From a virus, in IMG/VR virus record IMGVR_UViG_3300010938_000012, positions 1-64,000 of that record: 64,000 nt of DNA. One strand, given 5' to 3'. The notes under the pieces are model-generated. The model ran no database searches. It had not been told where the DNA came from and was given only the letters and a program-made list of their open reading frames with translations. Position numbers and translations under genes: made by a program. Shown one piece after another: positions 18,022-26,943 of the stretch (the first letter of the stretch is position 1; the number at the start of each line of letters is the position of its first letter).

Positions 18022-18029
18022 TCATGTCC

Positions 18030-18578
18030 TTATAGGTTTTTTGGGAAACTTTTTACGGTGCTTATCGTGTTGACTCCCGACCTCGTTTCTACAAGATTTA
18101 GTTGCGATATTCTCGTCAAATGCGCCTGTGCGATCAGAGATATGTTGAACCCGAAACTGCTGTTACTCCTGCCCTCTACCTCTATGGGCAAAGTTTCGTT
18201 ATTCCTGCCCATCCAATACTGCTGGTCAACCACACTGTCTATTTCGTAATAATCTTCGTCAAATTTGATTATATCGCCCTCTGTCAACACTACATCAATG
18301 TCTTTTAAGTCGTCCCTAAGAAATTTGAACTGTATAGTTTGGGCAAAGTCCATTCCGGCATCCGTATCAGCGCTTGTTACTGGGTCTTTGTTCACCCAAC
18401 AGAACAATCGAACAGGGTTGTAGTAAACCTTTTTGCTACTTTCGTTGTAAAGGTTTATTTCCATTTCGGGCAATGCGAGTTTGTACAGGGCGCACTCTAT
18501 TGAAACGAACCTGTGCAACAGTTCCCTGTTCAGATGCCTCATCAACATCCTGTCTCTCTTACCTGCGAACAATGGCAC
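18030..18578 (-). CDS. Candidate neck / head-closure protein (gp14- or gp13-like)
   Basis: A 182-aa protein. NRELLHRFVSIECALYKL and INLYNESSKKVYYNPVRL match the style of T4-type neck proteins. It stands in the order expected next to the tail-completion candidate. The start ATG at 18578 overlaps the upstream gene end. It would connect the DNA-filled head to the tail. Confidence 0.55.
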   Translation of the reverse strand: MPLFAGKRDRMLMRHLNRELLHRFVSIECALYKLALPEMEINLYNESSKKVYYNPVRLFCWVNKDPVTSADTDAGMDFAQTIQFKFLRDDLKDIDVVLTEGDIIKFDEDYYEIDSVVDQQYWMGRNNETLPIEVEGRSNSSFGFNISLIAQAHLTRISQLNLVETRSGVNTISTVKSFPKNL

Positions 18579-18979
18579 TATTGATAAGACCTTATGCTTT
18601 TTGCTCTTTGGCTTAAAAAGCCAGCAACTTTTTCGTAAACCTCTGCCTGTTCGGTCAGGCCAAGCGCATCTGTTTGTTCTTCGCAGTAGTTGTTTATGGC
18701 ACTTGTCAACTCCATAATTTTTTGTCGGTCTCTACCTTCATTAAGGACACTTTCAACCATATCTCTTATTTTAGACCTAAGCCTGTCTTTTGCTGACGAT
18801 TTTTTCACCTTTTCGAGTTTCCTTATCTCTTCGTCAGTATACCCGAATTTCTTTTTAAGTATTTTTTTGGCCTCGTCTGCTGATAGGCCTCCTAAAAACA
18901 TGCCCTTTCTTGGATTTTTAACGGTATCAACAGCAATGTCGTGCTGTCTCTTGTCAACCGGGTTCGTGGGTCTCTTCAT
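18578..18979 (-). CDS. Conserved helical phage protein, 133 aa
   Basis: The N-terminal part (AVDTVKNPRKGMFLGGLSADEAKKI and KFGYTDEEI in separate stretches) looks like a small conserved module from marine T4-like phages. The rest is basic and helical. No biochemical function known. It ends where the neck candidate starts. Confidence 0.65.
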   Translation of the reverse strand: MKRPTNPVDKRQHDIAVDTVKNPRKGMFLGGLSADEAKKILKKKFGYTDEEIRKLEKVKKSSAKDRLRSKIRDMVESVLNEGRDRQKIMELTSAINNYCEEQTDALGLTEQAEVYEKVAGFLSQRAKSIRSYQ

Positions 18980-19006
18980 TCCGTAACTCCTTTTTTCATA
19001 AATATC

Positions 19007-22000
19007 TTAGTTTACAATTAAATTGCCTTCAACTACATTATCACCAACCTGCAACCTCTCTGGGGTCGTGTTCCAAACAGTTACGACCGGGCCTCCGTCT
19101 ATTGTGTTTGGAGAGTTTACGTTGAAATCTGGCCCTTCCAGTTTTGAGCCTCGGTATCTGTGGTTGTTTGAAACAAAGCATTCGTTGTTTTGATAATTCC
19201 CACAAGCAAGGCTTCGGCTGTAATACATTCCGTAACTCATTGAAACGGCGGTGTGCCATTGCTTCAAGTACCTGCTCCCATATTCGCCAGAAGACGAATA
19301 GTGGTATATCACCCTGCTGTAACAACAGTTCGGTGTTGGGTTTTCATAGTAACTTTGGGTTTCGCACCGGCTTCCGCTATACTCGTTCGGAACAATGTCC
19401 AACAGCCCGCAAAGAGATGATGTAGAATTTGTGTTAAAGTGGCTCACAATAGAGCCTGTTACCCTTGTTGGGCCTGCTATCGACCCAGTAGTATAGACGT
19501 ACCTTGACAAAACATTAACTGGGCCTACTATTGAACCTGTTATGTAGCTGTATCTCGATTGAAGCGTAATTTGAACAGACGCGCTTGATTCGAGGCCTGT
19601 GTATTCTCCGCTGCTTGTCGGAACATAACTTGGTATCGTTTTTTCGAGTTGAGATGCTTCCACCTCTGGCCTCTTAGCCACTATTACCTTGTTCCTGTGC
19701 AACACCGGGTCTTCTATGAGGATACCAGAAATAAGGTCTGCTCTTCCGGGAACTAACTGCTTTATTTGCTCAAAAAAGGTATAGTCGTACAAGGCGAGCA
19801 AACGGATCAGTGTGTTCACATCGTTGTTCCTTGCATACTTCTGAAAGTATTCGTACCTGAACCTTCGCAGTTCGTCATACCCCTCTTTAAACTGATATTC
19901 TGGGTCTCCTATCCAAGTGTCAAGTTCTGCATATCCGGTGTGGTTGTATATCTCGTTGTTTACTTGGTCGTTGGGCGCAAATACGATAGCAAGCCTGTTT
20001 GAGTCAAACCCCGCTTTGTCAAATGCGCTTTTCTCGGCGCGGTTTGTTGGGCTCAGGTCTCGCGCGAGTGTCGAATCTTCAAGGCGTATTTTTTCAGACC
20101 TTAAAAGATTTCCCCCCAGACTTGGAGTGTATATGTAGAACGTCTCGTTGTCAGACGGATATTGAAGCGATTCAGGATATGCTGTAAACCCTTTGAAAGA
20201 TGCAGTGGTGTCAAAACTTGCCCTTCTGTTTGGCTGGCTGCTCGATACCTGCGTGTACGATCCGTGATCCCACCTTTGGGTGTCTATGCCAAGCGGGTAA
20301 TATTTGTGCAGCGTATAGAAACTGGAAGTCTCGGTATTTCCGTTATATGCTGCCGGGTTTAAAACGTGACTGTCAAATACAGAACCGGATATTACTTCAA
20401 AATACTCTTTGTATGCCTGTATGTTTCCTATAAACCTCGTGCTAAGCCCTGTCCCTGTTGCGCTTCCTGTAGTACCGCCGAGCAAAACAATGCTTTGCGA
20501 AGGCCTAAACCCGTAATACTGTCCCCACGACCTGTAAAAGCCCCTCGATGCCGTTGGAGGTGTGAGCTGTATAGATGAGGTGTGAGAAATCCTACCATAT
20601 AAACAATCGTTGACCTGTGATACCGATAAGCGTATAGGAGAAGTCAGGTTAGAGCCTGTCAAAACAGAATCCACCCCTATTGCGACTGTCCAAAAGTCGT
20701 CATTGTATAGTGGGAGATATGAAGACGAAGCGACCACATTTGTAAAAGCAGAACCGCTGCTGTCATAAGCCAGCGCGCTCAATTTCAAATACCCGTATTG
20801 GTTTGAACCAGAATACGACTCCGAAAAAGGGGGCTTCGTCCTGATGTGCGCCAATTCAAGATTCATGTTGGTTTCGCCACTAATGCCGTCCTTTACAGCC
20901 CAGAGCGACATAGAAGCAGACGACGATATTTCGGTCTTAAATCTAAACTCTATCGTATCAGTAACGCGCTCGCTTCCTCCCCACGACCCAGAAGTGACAG
21001 AAACAGGCCTTCTCGGTATTTCTATGTACTGGCTGCCGCTAACCTTTAGGCTGTAATAATACCTGTCTTCTATAAGGGTCGGCCTATCTAATATAGGACT
21101 CGGCCCTCCGTACTCTTTTATCCCTATCAAGGTTTGGGGTATGCCATAAATTGACATCAACGCCTTGATTGAACGGGCCGTGCCTTTTGTTTTGAGCAAG
21201 TAGGGAAGGTTGTTGACAATCCTTCTCCAAATCATGTGGGTCTGGTCTTCGTGAGACAGAGAAAACATAGACCCGGTGGAAGCAAACTGTCCTTGGTCGT
21301 TAGTTCCGAGCTTGTACTTCCACAAGTCGGCCAATTGTCGGGTATTCTGCAACTCCCAGCCGAAACTGGATGCGATTGAAGACAACAGGCCGTTGCTCAC
21401 GCCTCGTTTGGGGTGTTCCTCCTTGGTGTGGATTTGTGGCAGCGCGTTGATGTAGGCATACAGCAGATCGAAGTGCTCCCCTATCATTTCTACAAAAAGA
21501 ACATAATCACTGTTGCCGGGATCCATATAAACGTGTTCTGGTATTGACCAATACAACCTGTTTACATTATCCTCGTCAAATCTGCTGGCAGATGTTAATA
21601 GGTTCTGATACCACGTGTTTGTTATAGAAGAAGACACAGACCAGTTTACCCAAGAGCCTGATATTAACCTTTTAGGCCACGGCGTTATTGAGCCACTGAT
21701 ATCGTGGCTGAACAGGCTTGATGTCGGCTCGTAATAAGACCACCTCTCAAAAGGAGTAAAATTGGTTGTGATCTGGTCTATGCGCCTTCTGTTGAGGTCT
21801 ATTGCCCCAGAGATATAATAAGTGTTGCTTGCCGTTGAATTTAACAGCACTGCGATTGAGGACGAATATTCTTCAATCTTGCTTACTTTGTAGTGGAAGT
21901 TCCTCAACCTCTCCTCGGCAGAGGAGTAGAACACAAAGTTGTCAAAAGAAGTATAGTCTATGTTCAGGACAACTCCCGAACCTGACAGTGTCTTGTCTAT

Positions 22001-22801
22001 AATCCTCTGTGAGGTGCTAAGGTTTGCGTCAAGCAGTTCATCCCAACTTTTGTATGTTGTAGAATTAGACGAATACAGTGACGTATCTATATCGAAATTA
22101 GGGCCGCGCAGTTGGTTGACCTTGCCCGCTGCCGTTGGGTTTACGAGCAGAATAGTGTCAAGATACGGGTCTATGACCTCGAAGTCGAACCACGCTCGGT
22201 CTTTTTCCCCAATCTCATCAAATATTGGACGGTAAAGTTTTAAGTAAAACACACCGCCTTCTTCTTCATCGAACCAAACGTTTACAACCTTTTGTATTCT
22301 GTTGAAACCAAAGTTTATAACAAGGTTGTTTAGTATGTTGTTGTCGGAAAGCGATCGAACATAAGCCTTAAAAAAAGGAAACTCGGATAAATGTTTCTTA
22401 TCCACAGAAACCTTTATCTCCGTCCTGTCAGGGCTGATCTCCTTTACAAAAACCTTCCTATTGTCGAAGTCTCCCCATACGGCTTTGAAGCAGTTAACTG
22501 CAATGATATAAGAGCCTCGGCTTATACCCGCTTCTGAAAAAGTAGTGCGAATATCAACAAGCAGACTATTACTTACAGGTTCTAAAAAAGAATACTGTGC
22601 TGAGTGGTTTCCGATGAGATAATCACCATAAAAAGAATACACATGAAGTTCAGAACGCTGATTGTTAACGATATTAGGATCGTGTGGGATTAGCACCACA
22701 TCGTCAAGTATAGACAAATCTTGGTCAGACCACAACTGTCCGTACTGGACTTGTAGTTCTGATAAAATCTTTTCCTTGTTGATATACCTCTCTAAACTCA
22801 C
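19007..22801 (-). CDS. Giant tail/baseplate structural protein, 1264 aa
   Basis: The largest gene. Around residues 420-560 lies YVLFVEMIGEHFDLLYAYI, then NNLPYLLKTKGTARSIKAL and SIYGIPQTLIGIKEYGG, which resembles the P2 gpI / tail-protein-I family that joins baseplate and tail fibres. A beta-rich, Ser/Tyr-rich region (about 590-800) looks LamG-like. The C-terminus is Cys- and Tyr-rich. A baseplate-to-fibre connector is the best inference. Confidence 0.75.
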   Translation of the reverse strand: MSLERYINKEKILSELQVQYGQLWSDQDLSILDDVVLIPHDPNIVNNQRSELHVYSFYGDYLIGNHSAQYSFLEPVSNSLLVDIRTTFSEAGISRGSYIIAVNCFKAVWGDFDNRKVFVKEISPDRTEIKVSVDKKHLSEFPFFKAYVRSLSDNNILNNLVINFGFNRIQKVVNVWFDEEEGGVFYLKLYRPIFDEIGEKDRAWFDFEVIDPYLDTILLVNPTAAGKVNQLRGPNFDIDTSLYSSNSTTYKSWDELLDANLSTSQRIIDKTLSGSGVVLNIDYTSFDNFVFYSSAEERLRNFHYKVSKIEEYSSSIAVLLNSTASNTYYISGAIDLNRRRIDQITTNFTPFERWSYYEPTSSLFSHDISGSITPWPKRLISGSWVNWSVSSSITNTWYQNLLTSASRFDEDNVNRLYWSIPEHVYMDPGNSDYVLFVEMIGEHFDLLYAYINALPQIHTKEEHPKRGVSNGLLSSIASSFGWELQNTRQLADLWKYKLGTNDQGQFASTGSMFSLSHEDQTHMIWRRIVNNLPYLLKTKGTARSIKALMSIYGIPQTLIGIKEYGGPSPILDRPTLIEDRYYYSLKVSGSQYIEIPRRPVSVTSGSWGGSERVTDTIEFRFKTEISSSASMSLWAVKDGISGETNMNLELAHIRTKPPFSESYSGSNQYGYLKLSALAYDSSGSAFTNVVASSSYLPLYNDDFWTVAIGVDSVLTGSNLTSPIRLSVSQVNDCLYGRISHTSSIQLTPPTASRGFYRSWGQYYGFRPSQSIVLLGGTTGSATGTGLSTRFIGNIQAYKEYFEVISGSVFDSHVLNPAAYNGNTETSSFYTLHKYYPLGIDTQRWDHGSYTQVSSSQPNRRASFDTTASFKGFTAYPESLQYPSDNETFYIYTPSLGGNLLRSEKIRLEDSTLARDLSPTNRAEKSAFDKAGFDSNRLAIVFAPNDQVNNEIYNHTGYAELDTWIGDPEYQFKEGYDELRRFRYEYFQKYARNNDVNTLIRLLALYDYTFFEQIKQLVPGRADLISGILIEDPVLHRNKVIVAKRPEVEASQLEKTIPSYVPTSSGEYTGLESSASVQITLQSRYSYITGSIVGPVNVLSRYVYTTGSIAGPTRVTGSIVSHFNTNSTSSLCGLLDIVPNEYSGSRCETQSYYENPTPNCCYSRVIYHYSSSGEYGSRYLKQWHTAVSMSYGMYYSRSLACGNYQNNECFVSNNHRYRGSKLEGPDFNVNSPNTIDGGPVVTVWNTTPERLQVGDNVVEGNLIVN

Positions 22802-22815
22802 TCATTTCTCCTAAT

Positions 22816-23484
22816 TTATAATGTTGTACTCCTCATATCATCCCCCCCATCTATCAACTCTCCGTTATAATACCCAACCTTTTCAAAATCAAAACCATGA
22901 AGAACGGCTATCTTCTGTTCAGGGAAATTGCCGTATGTCATGTAAACGGCTGCCTGACCTACCACTTCCGTAAATATAGCAGGAATTGCTTCTTTAGGAA
23001 GCAGTTTTGCGTGTAGATTATAAGCATTTAGTTCGCCTTTTCCAAAAGGAAAGCCCCCTTTTATGTGAATCAGATAGTCGTGTACAAACCTGAACACTAT
23101 GTTATCTTCCACAGAAAATAAAGGGTGGTCTGAATAATCTATTGAAACGTACAGCCTTCAGTTTTTTGAGTAGTCCTCTTTCATCTTTGCCTGATTGGGA
23201 TATGGCTCGGATGTTAAGTGAACGAGTTTGAAAGTTTTTGAACCTATCTTTATCTCGTCTTTTGAAACTGCGTTCTCTGAATAGAATATAAGTTCAACTT
23301 CGTTGCAAATCCTGTTAAACCACTGATAATTTGATTTGTTTAGAGCAACCCAATGCTTAGACACGCCCGGCTCTTTTAAGGGAGCAGCATTCTATGCGTC
23401 TGCTACGGCTTTAAGATAGTTTTATGGCTTTTTCACTACCACCTTTTCAAAAACTATCTCACTCAACAACTTCTTTAGTTTCAT
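22816..23484 (-). pseudogene. MKLK-leader virion-associated gene broken by TAA, TAG and TGA in frame
   Basis: One frame of 223 codons runs from ATG 23484 (MKLKKLLSEIVFEK) to the stop at 22816. It is interrupted by TAA (23422-23424), TAG (about 23392-23394) and TGA (23158-23160). Protein on both sides is recognisably one family: VSKHWVALNK, EPYPNQAKMKEDYSKN, then RLYVSIDYSDHPLF, VFRFVHDYLIHIKG and PAIFTEVVGQAAVY, which I know as a continuous phage protein. CAA, CAG and CGA codons would repair all three by single C-to-T reversals. It could also be read as separate small ORFs (23158-23364 and 22816-23112). Confidence 0.75.
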
Positions 23485-23492
23485 TAAACTCC

Positions 23493-23879
23493 TCACTCTT
23501 CTTGATATGGCTGATAATTCGGGTGTTTATATAAAAACCTGTTGCCTGAAGATGTTTTGATAGCGATTATATTCGCTGTCGAAATGCCAACTCCTCCCAT
23601 ACTACTTGAGTTGTGTACAAGGATTGGTATTTTTATCTGGCCAGAAGAGCGTCCCACTCTGCCGGTAATATCGTAACGGTCTCCCCAACTCTTGCCTGTC
23701 TTCGGGTCCCCAAGGTCAAGCGTAATCCTTCGTCCGCTCTGCCTAACTGCCTCAAGCACATCAATAACTGCTTGTGGCGTTTTTTTATCGTATGCTGTGC
23801 CGTTTACAAAGGTGTATTTGTCTTCTTCGGCTTCTTTGATTATTTGTTCGACAATGGCTTTTAATTTACTCATGGTCAA
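23493..23879 (-). CDS. Conserved hypothetical with KLK leader, 128 aa
   Basis: Begins MTMSKLKAIVEQIIKEAEE, similar to the MKLK leaders nearby. The body has RITLDLGDPKTGKSWGD, YDITGRVGRSSG and NSSSMGGVGIS, a Gly-rich conserved core. I do not recognise a named family. It lies in the group of leader-bearing genes between the giant tail protein and the Ala-rich protein. Confidence 0.65.
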   Translation of the reverse strand: MTMSKLKAIVEQIIKEAEEDKYTFVNGTAYDKKTPQAVIDVLEAVRQSGRRITLDLGDPKTGKSWGDRYDITGRVGRSSGQIKIPILVHNSSSMGGVGISTANIIAIKTSSGNRFLYKHPNYQPYQEE

Positions 23880-23969
23880 CTCCTTTAATAGTGTATTTTA
23901 TTTTTGTCATTTTTAATTCCTTGCATGGGTATTTCTAATATTATTATAATCTACTCAGTTATCGCCTTA

Positions 23970-24821
23970 TTAACTGCTTAATTCTGCAAGTTTTGCGTCC
24001 GCCTGCGCTTTGGCGGCTTCTGCTGCTGCTTGTGCTGCGTTTGCTTCTGCTATTGCTGCTTGGCTTGCGGCTTCTGCTGCTTTTGCCTTTGCCTCCGATG
24101 CCTGTGCCTCTGCTTTTGCTTTCTCTTCTGCTGCTTTAACTGCGGCGATTTGTTCTGCTGCTGCGGCTTTCGCCCCTTCTGCTATTGCTGCACCGGACTT
24201 TGTGTTTGCGTCAAGTTTCTTGAGCAGTTCAGCATTTGTCTTGTCACTAAAATCTTCTGTCCAAGCCCCAGACTTGTCTGGTATCTCTCCGTCCGCGTCT
24301 GTTGCCTCTTCTATCTGAATGCACTGCGATTCTGGTATAACCCTGACAGACAGCAACGTTATTCCGCGCTGTGCCATCATAACTTCGAGTGTTTTGTAGT
24401 TTGGTATCTTTCTCTTTTTCCCATCTTCGATAATCCAGTATGTATAGTCCTCCTTTGGCAGTGGGAGGGAGGTCTTGTCAAAACACCTGAATATCTGTCC
24501 CTCTATAAGGGTGAACCTGTCCGGTTCAACAACTGCTGGTGGGACAAAATACCCAAAACTTGTATCCGTGTAATCTTTAAGGTTTTGGTCAGTTACAAAC
24601 ACTTTCTTTGGGATGTAGTTAAGATAGACTTTTTCTTTGTCGGTAGGGAGTTCGTATGCCCCAGCCCCATTTCTCTTAGATAAGGTGTAGTTCCTTGCGC
24701 TTATTCCATCTTGCGCAACAAAGTCATAGGTCTGGCCTTCCTGCGGTATCAAATACTGCAAGAGTTTAGAGTTTGAGGTAAACTGGTCTAAGTATGTTAT
24801 TTCATTTATTGATAATGTCAT
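23970..24821 (-). CDS. Virion protein with alanine-rich coiled-coil tail
   Basis: A 283-aa protein. Residues 1-200 are a mixed globular part (QGQTYDF-like and PDRFTLIEGQIFRC). From about residue 205 it is a TolA-like helix of Ala, Glu, Lys and Gln (AAEEKAKAEAQASEAKAKAA). The codons GCT/GCC/GCA repeat without long exact repeats. A rod-like structural role is likely; the exact position in the virion is unknown. Confidence 0.65.
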   Translation of the reverse strand: MTLSINEITYLDQFTSNSKLLQYLIPQEGQTYDFVAQDGISARNYTLSKRNGAGAYELPTDKEKVYLNYIPKKVFVTDQNLKDYTDTSFGYFVPPAVVEPDRFTLIEGQIFRCFDKTSLPLPKEDYTYWIIEDGKKRKIPNYKTLEVMMAQRGITLLSVRVIPESQCIQIEEATDADGEIPDKSGAWTEDFSDKTNAELLKKLDANTKSGAAIAEGAKAAAAEQIAAVKAAEEKAKAEAQASEAKAKAAEAASQAAIAEANAAQAAAEAAKAQADAKLAELSS

Positions 24822-24912
24822 GCCTTAAATTCCTTCTCCTTCGTGCTGTTTGTCATATCCTTGCCATCAACAGTATGATTTGTCAATCCTGTGTTTGCTC
24901 CTTTTTTCAACC

Positions 24913-25195
24913 TTATTTCCTATCATCTGCTTGGTCTGTTTCAAGTTTAATTGTAAACGTTTTTACCTAATCTATGCCACTATTAGGCACTGTACACTGC
25001 ATTAACACTTCTATGTTTCCAGAATCTCCGAAATACTGCTGGGCTGCTTCTTTCTCATAAGCCCAAAATATGCCAAGATTAGTATTACCATTTAAGCCCA
25101 GATTCGTCAACAGACATAAATCTACATAAAACAATCTCATTACTCTTTATATAGTCATATAATCTTCCATATAACTCTTCAAATAATCCGCTCAC
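24913..25195 (-). pseudogene. Decayed ADP-ribosyltransferase-like gene
   Basis: From GTG 25195 the frame reads SGLFEELYGRLYDYIKS ... VLCRFMSVDESGL. A one-base shift then gives GNTNLGIFWAYEKEAAQQYF and NIEVLMQCTVPNSGID, then TAG (24967-24969) and VKTFTIKLE up to TAA 24913. The Arg, aromatic and WAYEKEAAQQYF pattern is reminiscent of ADP-ribosyltransferase folds. It follows in frame after the TAA of the MKLK gene at 25199, so leader and enzyme may once have been one protein, like T4 Alt. Confidence 0.45.
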
Positions 25196-25198
25196 ATA

Positions 25199-25366
25199 TT
25201 ATTTAAACTCTTCGGAGGATTTGTCAGGAATACTTTCGTCTTCAAAACCATCTGAAAACCCTCTTTGTGGGCTGTCCAAATCATTATCATTTCCCAACTC
25301 TTCGTACACCTCTTCAAAAGAAACGTCTTCTTTTAGTATCGTCTTTAAGGCTGTTTTTAACTTCAT
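25199..25366 (-). CDS. Small acidic protein with MKLK leader, 55 aa
   Basis: Starts MKLKTALKTILKED and continues acidic (EEVYEELGNDNDLD). It ends with TAA at 25199-25201, after which the same frame goes on into the ADP-ribosyltransferase-like remnant. It may be the detached N-terminus of that protein. The leader is one of the best examples of the motif in this window. Confidence 0.6.
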   Translation of the reverse strand: MKLKTALKTILKEDVSFEEVYEELGNDNDLDSPQRGFSDGFEDESIPDKSSEEFK

Positions 25367-25367
25367 A

Positions 25368-26492
25368 TTACTTCCTTACAATGAAAATGTAATTGTCATC
25401 GGTAATCCTTACCGTATCTCCACCATCAAACTCCGATTTGAATACGAACTTATAATATCTCTCCGGCATGAGGCTACTAATGTCGGCCTGAAACCAGTTT
25501 CCATTACTGTCACAGTTTATCTTTGTACCTAAATCGTCAAATGGAACAATGACCTCGCTCGTATCAACATCTTGTATTTGGTAGTACGAACTTGTTGGCA
25601 ATCTTTTGCTGTTCAGATATACGCTCGATGTTGCATACGCTTGGGCTGGGTATCGCTCCCTAACCCCAAGTCGAACCTTTGGCTTTTCTTCCTGCTTATA
25701 TGCGTCTCTTAGGTTCTTCGTGTACAAGACAAAATCATCAGTCCCTATCTCTGTGAATGAGCCTGTTCCTGATAAATTTGAACTGTCCCACACGACATCT
25801 AACCTTGGTGTAAATATTGTATGGCTTTCGACGCTAAAGAACTTTATGCTTCCAAATATTGTAGTGTCCTGTTCGAGCGTATCGCTAAGTTTGACAATAA
25901 ATCCGTTGTTTTGTATCGAGCCTGAAAGCCATCTTCGCACTATATCTGTCACATCCATCCTTACATCTGGAGACTCGTGATTAAAACTTTGACTGCAAAC
26001 AGAACTTGTGTACCAGTTACCGCCTCCCGGTACAGTGTTATAAGACCCCGTTGCTGTCGTGTTATATGAACCTGTTGACCACTGTATCGCACCGTTCTTG
26101 GAATCTCTATACTTCCAAGAAACCCCATCTGTGATAATAGGGTTGTTGTTGAAAAACCCCCTGCCGTCCGTCCAAGAGCCGGACACAGGATATGCGTACA
26201 GCGTATAGGCAATAGGCAGAGTTCTTGCCTCTGTTGCCCTCAAGTTCAAGTAGAACCTTGCGCTTGAGTTTATCTTTCCGCTAACAATTGAAGAGGAAAT
26301 GTCCGTAATATCGAATTGTATTAATAACCTGCTGTTGTATGTAGCGGAGTAATATACCGTGTCATCCCCTTCCAGCGAAGGCGCGCCGAGGGTGTTCTTA
26401 GAAACCTCTAAGATTTGGTCTTGAGAGGTGTTTTGCTCTGGACTTTTTGAGTATAGTGTGCTATCCTTAGTGGGGTACAAAATCTTATACAT
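25368..26492 (-). CDS. DNRLRE-type virion structural protein
   Basis: A 374-aa protein starting MYKILYPTKDSTLYSKSP. The N-terminal ~230 residues have the DNRLRE-domain pattern (RLLIQFDITDI, SWTDGRGFFNNNP, DVTDIVRRWLSGS), a beta-sandwich found in secreted and virion proteins. The C-terminal part is beta-rich. A tail surface protein is likely. The start lies downstream of the ParB-like gene. Confidence 0.7.
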   Translation of the reverse strand: MYKILYPTKDSTLYSKSPEQNTSQDQILEVSKNTLGAPSLEGDDTVYYSATYNSRLLIQFDITDISSSIVSGKINSSARFYLNLRATEARTLPIAYTLYAYPVSGSWTDGRGFFNNNPIITDGVSWKYRDSKNGAIQWSTGSYNTTATGSYNTVPGGGNWYTSSVCSQSFNHESPDVRMDVTDIVRRWLSGSIQNNGFIVKLSDTLEQDTTIFGSIKFFSVESHTIFTPRLDVVWDSSNLSGTGSFTEIGTDDFVLYTKNLRDAYKQEEKPKVRLGVRERYPAQAYATSSVYLNSKRLPTSSYYQIQDVDTSEVIVPFDDLGTKINCDSNGNWFQADISSLMPERYYKFVFKSEFDGGDTVRITDDNYIFIVRK

Positions 26493-26556
26493 GTTTCCAA
26501 CTCTCCCATTCTATATCAGTTGAGTTAATTCTCTTTTTACAAATTCTTGTAGCACC

Positions 26557-26943
26557 TTACTTTTCCATGTATTTTTCTACTTGTTTGTACGCTTTTATTG
26601 CCTCGTCCCTCGGCAGCCCAATCTTAATAACCGGTATCTCTGTGTCAGGGTCTATAACCTGATAAGCAAGTTGTCTGTGGTGTCCGTCAACTATATAATT
26701 ATCCTCCGAAATTACTATTGGAGGGGTGCTTAAACCTTTGCTAATTCTTCTCGTCAAGGCCATGACCTTCTTTTTTTCCACACTCTTCTGGGAATGTCTC
26801 AACCTTTGCGGAAGCATGTTAACAACCTCTACCGGTATCCCTGCCCCCTTCAAAATAGAAAAAGCATCCTTTAGGTCTGAACCTTGGATTTGAGGCATAT
26901 CTGCTCGGTTATATATTGACTCCAAAATGTTTTTTAGTTTCAT
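26557..26943 (-). CDS. ParB-like nuclease-fold protein with MKLK leader
   Basis: A 128-aa protein. Residues 1-20 form the leader (MKLKNILESIYNRADMP). The C-terminal half has PPIVISEDNYIVDGHHRQ and IPVIKIGLPRDEA, the ParB/sulfiredoxin-like fold with its DGHHR signature. Such domains act as CTPases or weak nucleases. With the leader it could be packaged in the capsid. Its stop is adjacent to the start of the metalloprotease gene's downstream end (shared base 26943). Confidence 0.7.
   Translation of the reverse strand: MKLKNILESIYNRADMPQIQGSDLKDAFSILKGAGIPVEVVNMLPQRLRHSQKSVEKKKVMALTRRISKGLSTPPIVISEDNYIVDGHHRQLAYQVIDPDTEIPVIKIGLPRDEAIKAYKQVEKYMEK

Noticed and set aside
16189-25366. Genome-wide stop-codon reassignment to explain in-frame stops
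   Set aside because: TAA, TAG and TGA all end other genes normally here, all three would need to be reassigned, and no suppressor anticodon is seen among the tRNA genes.
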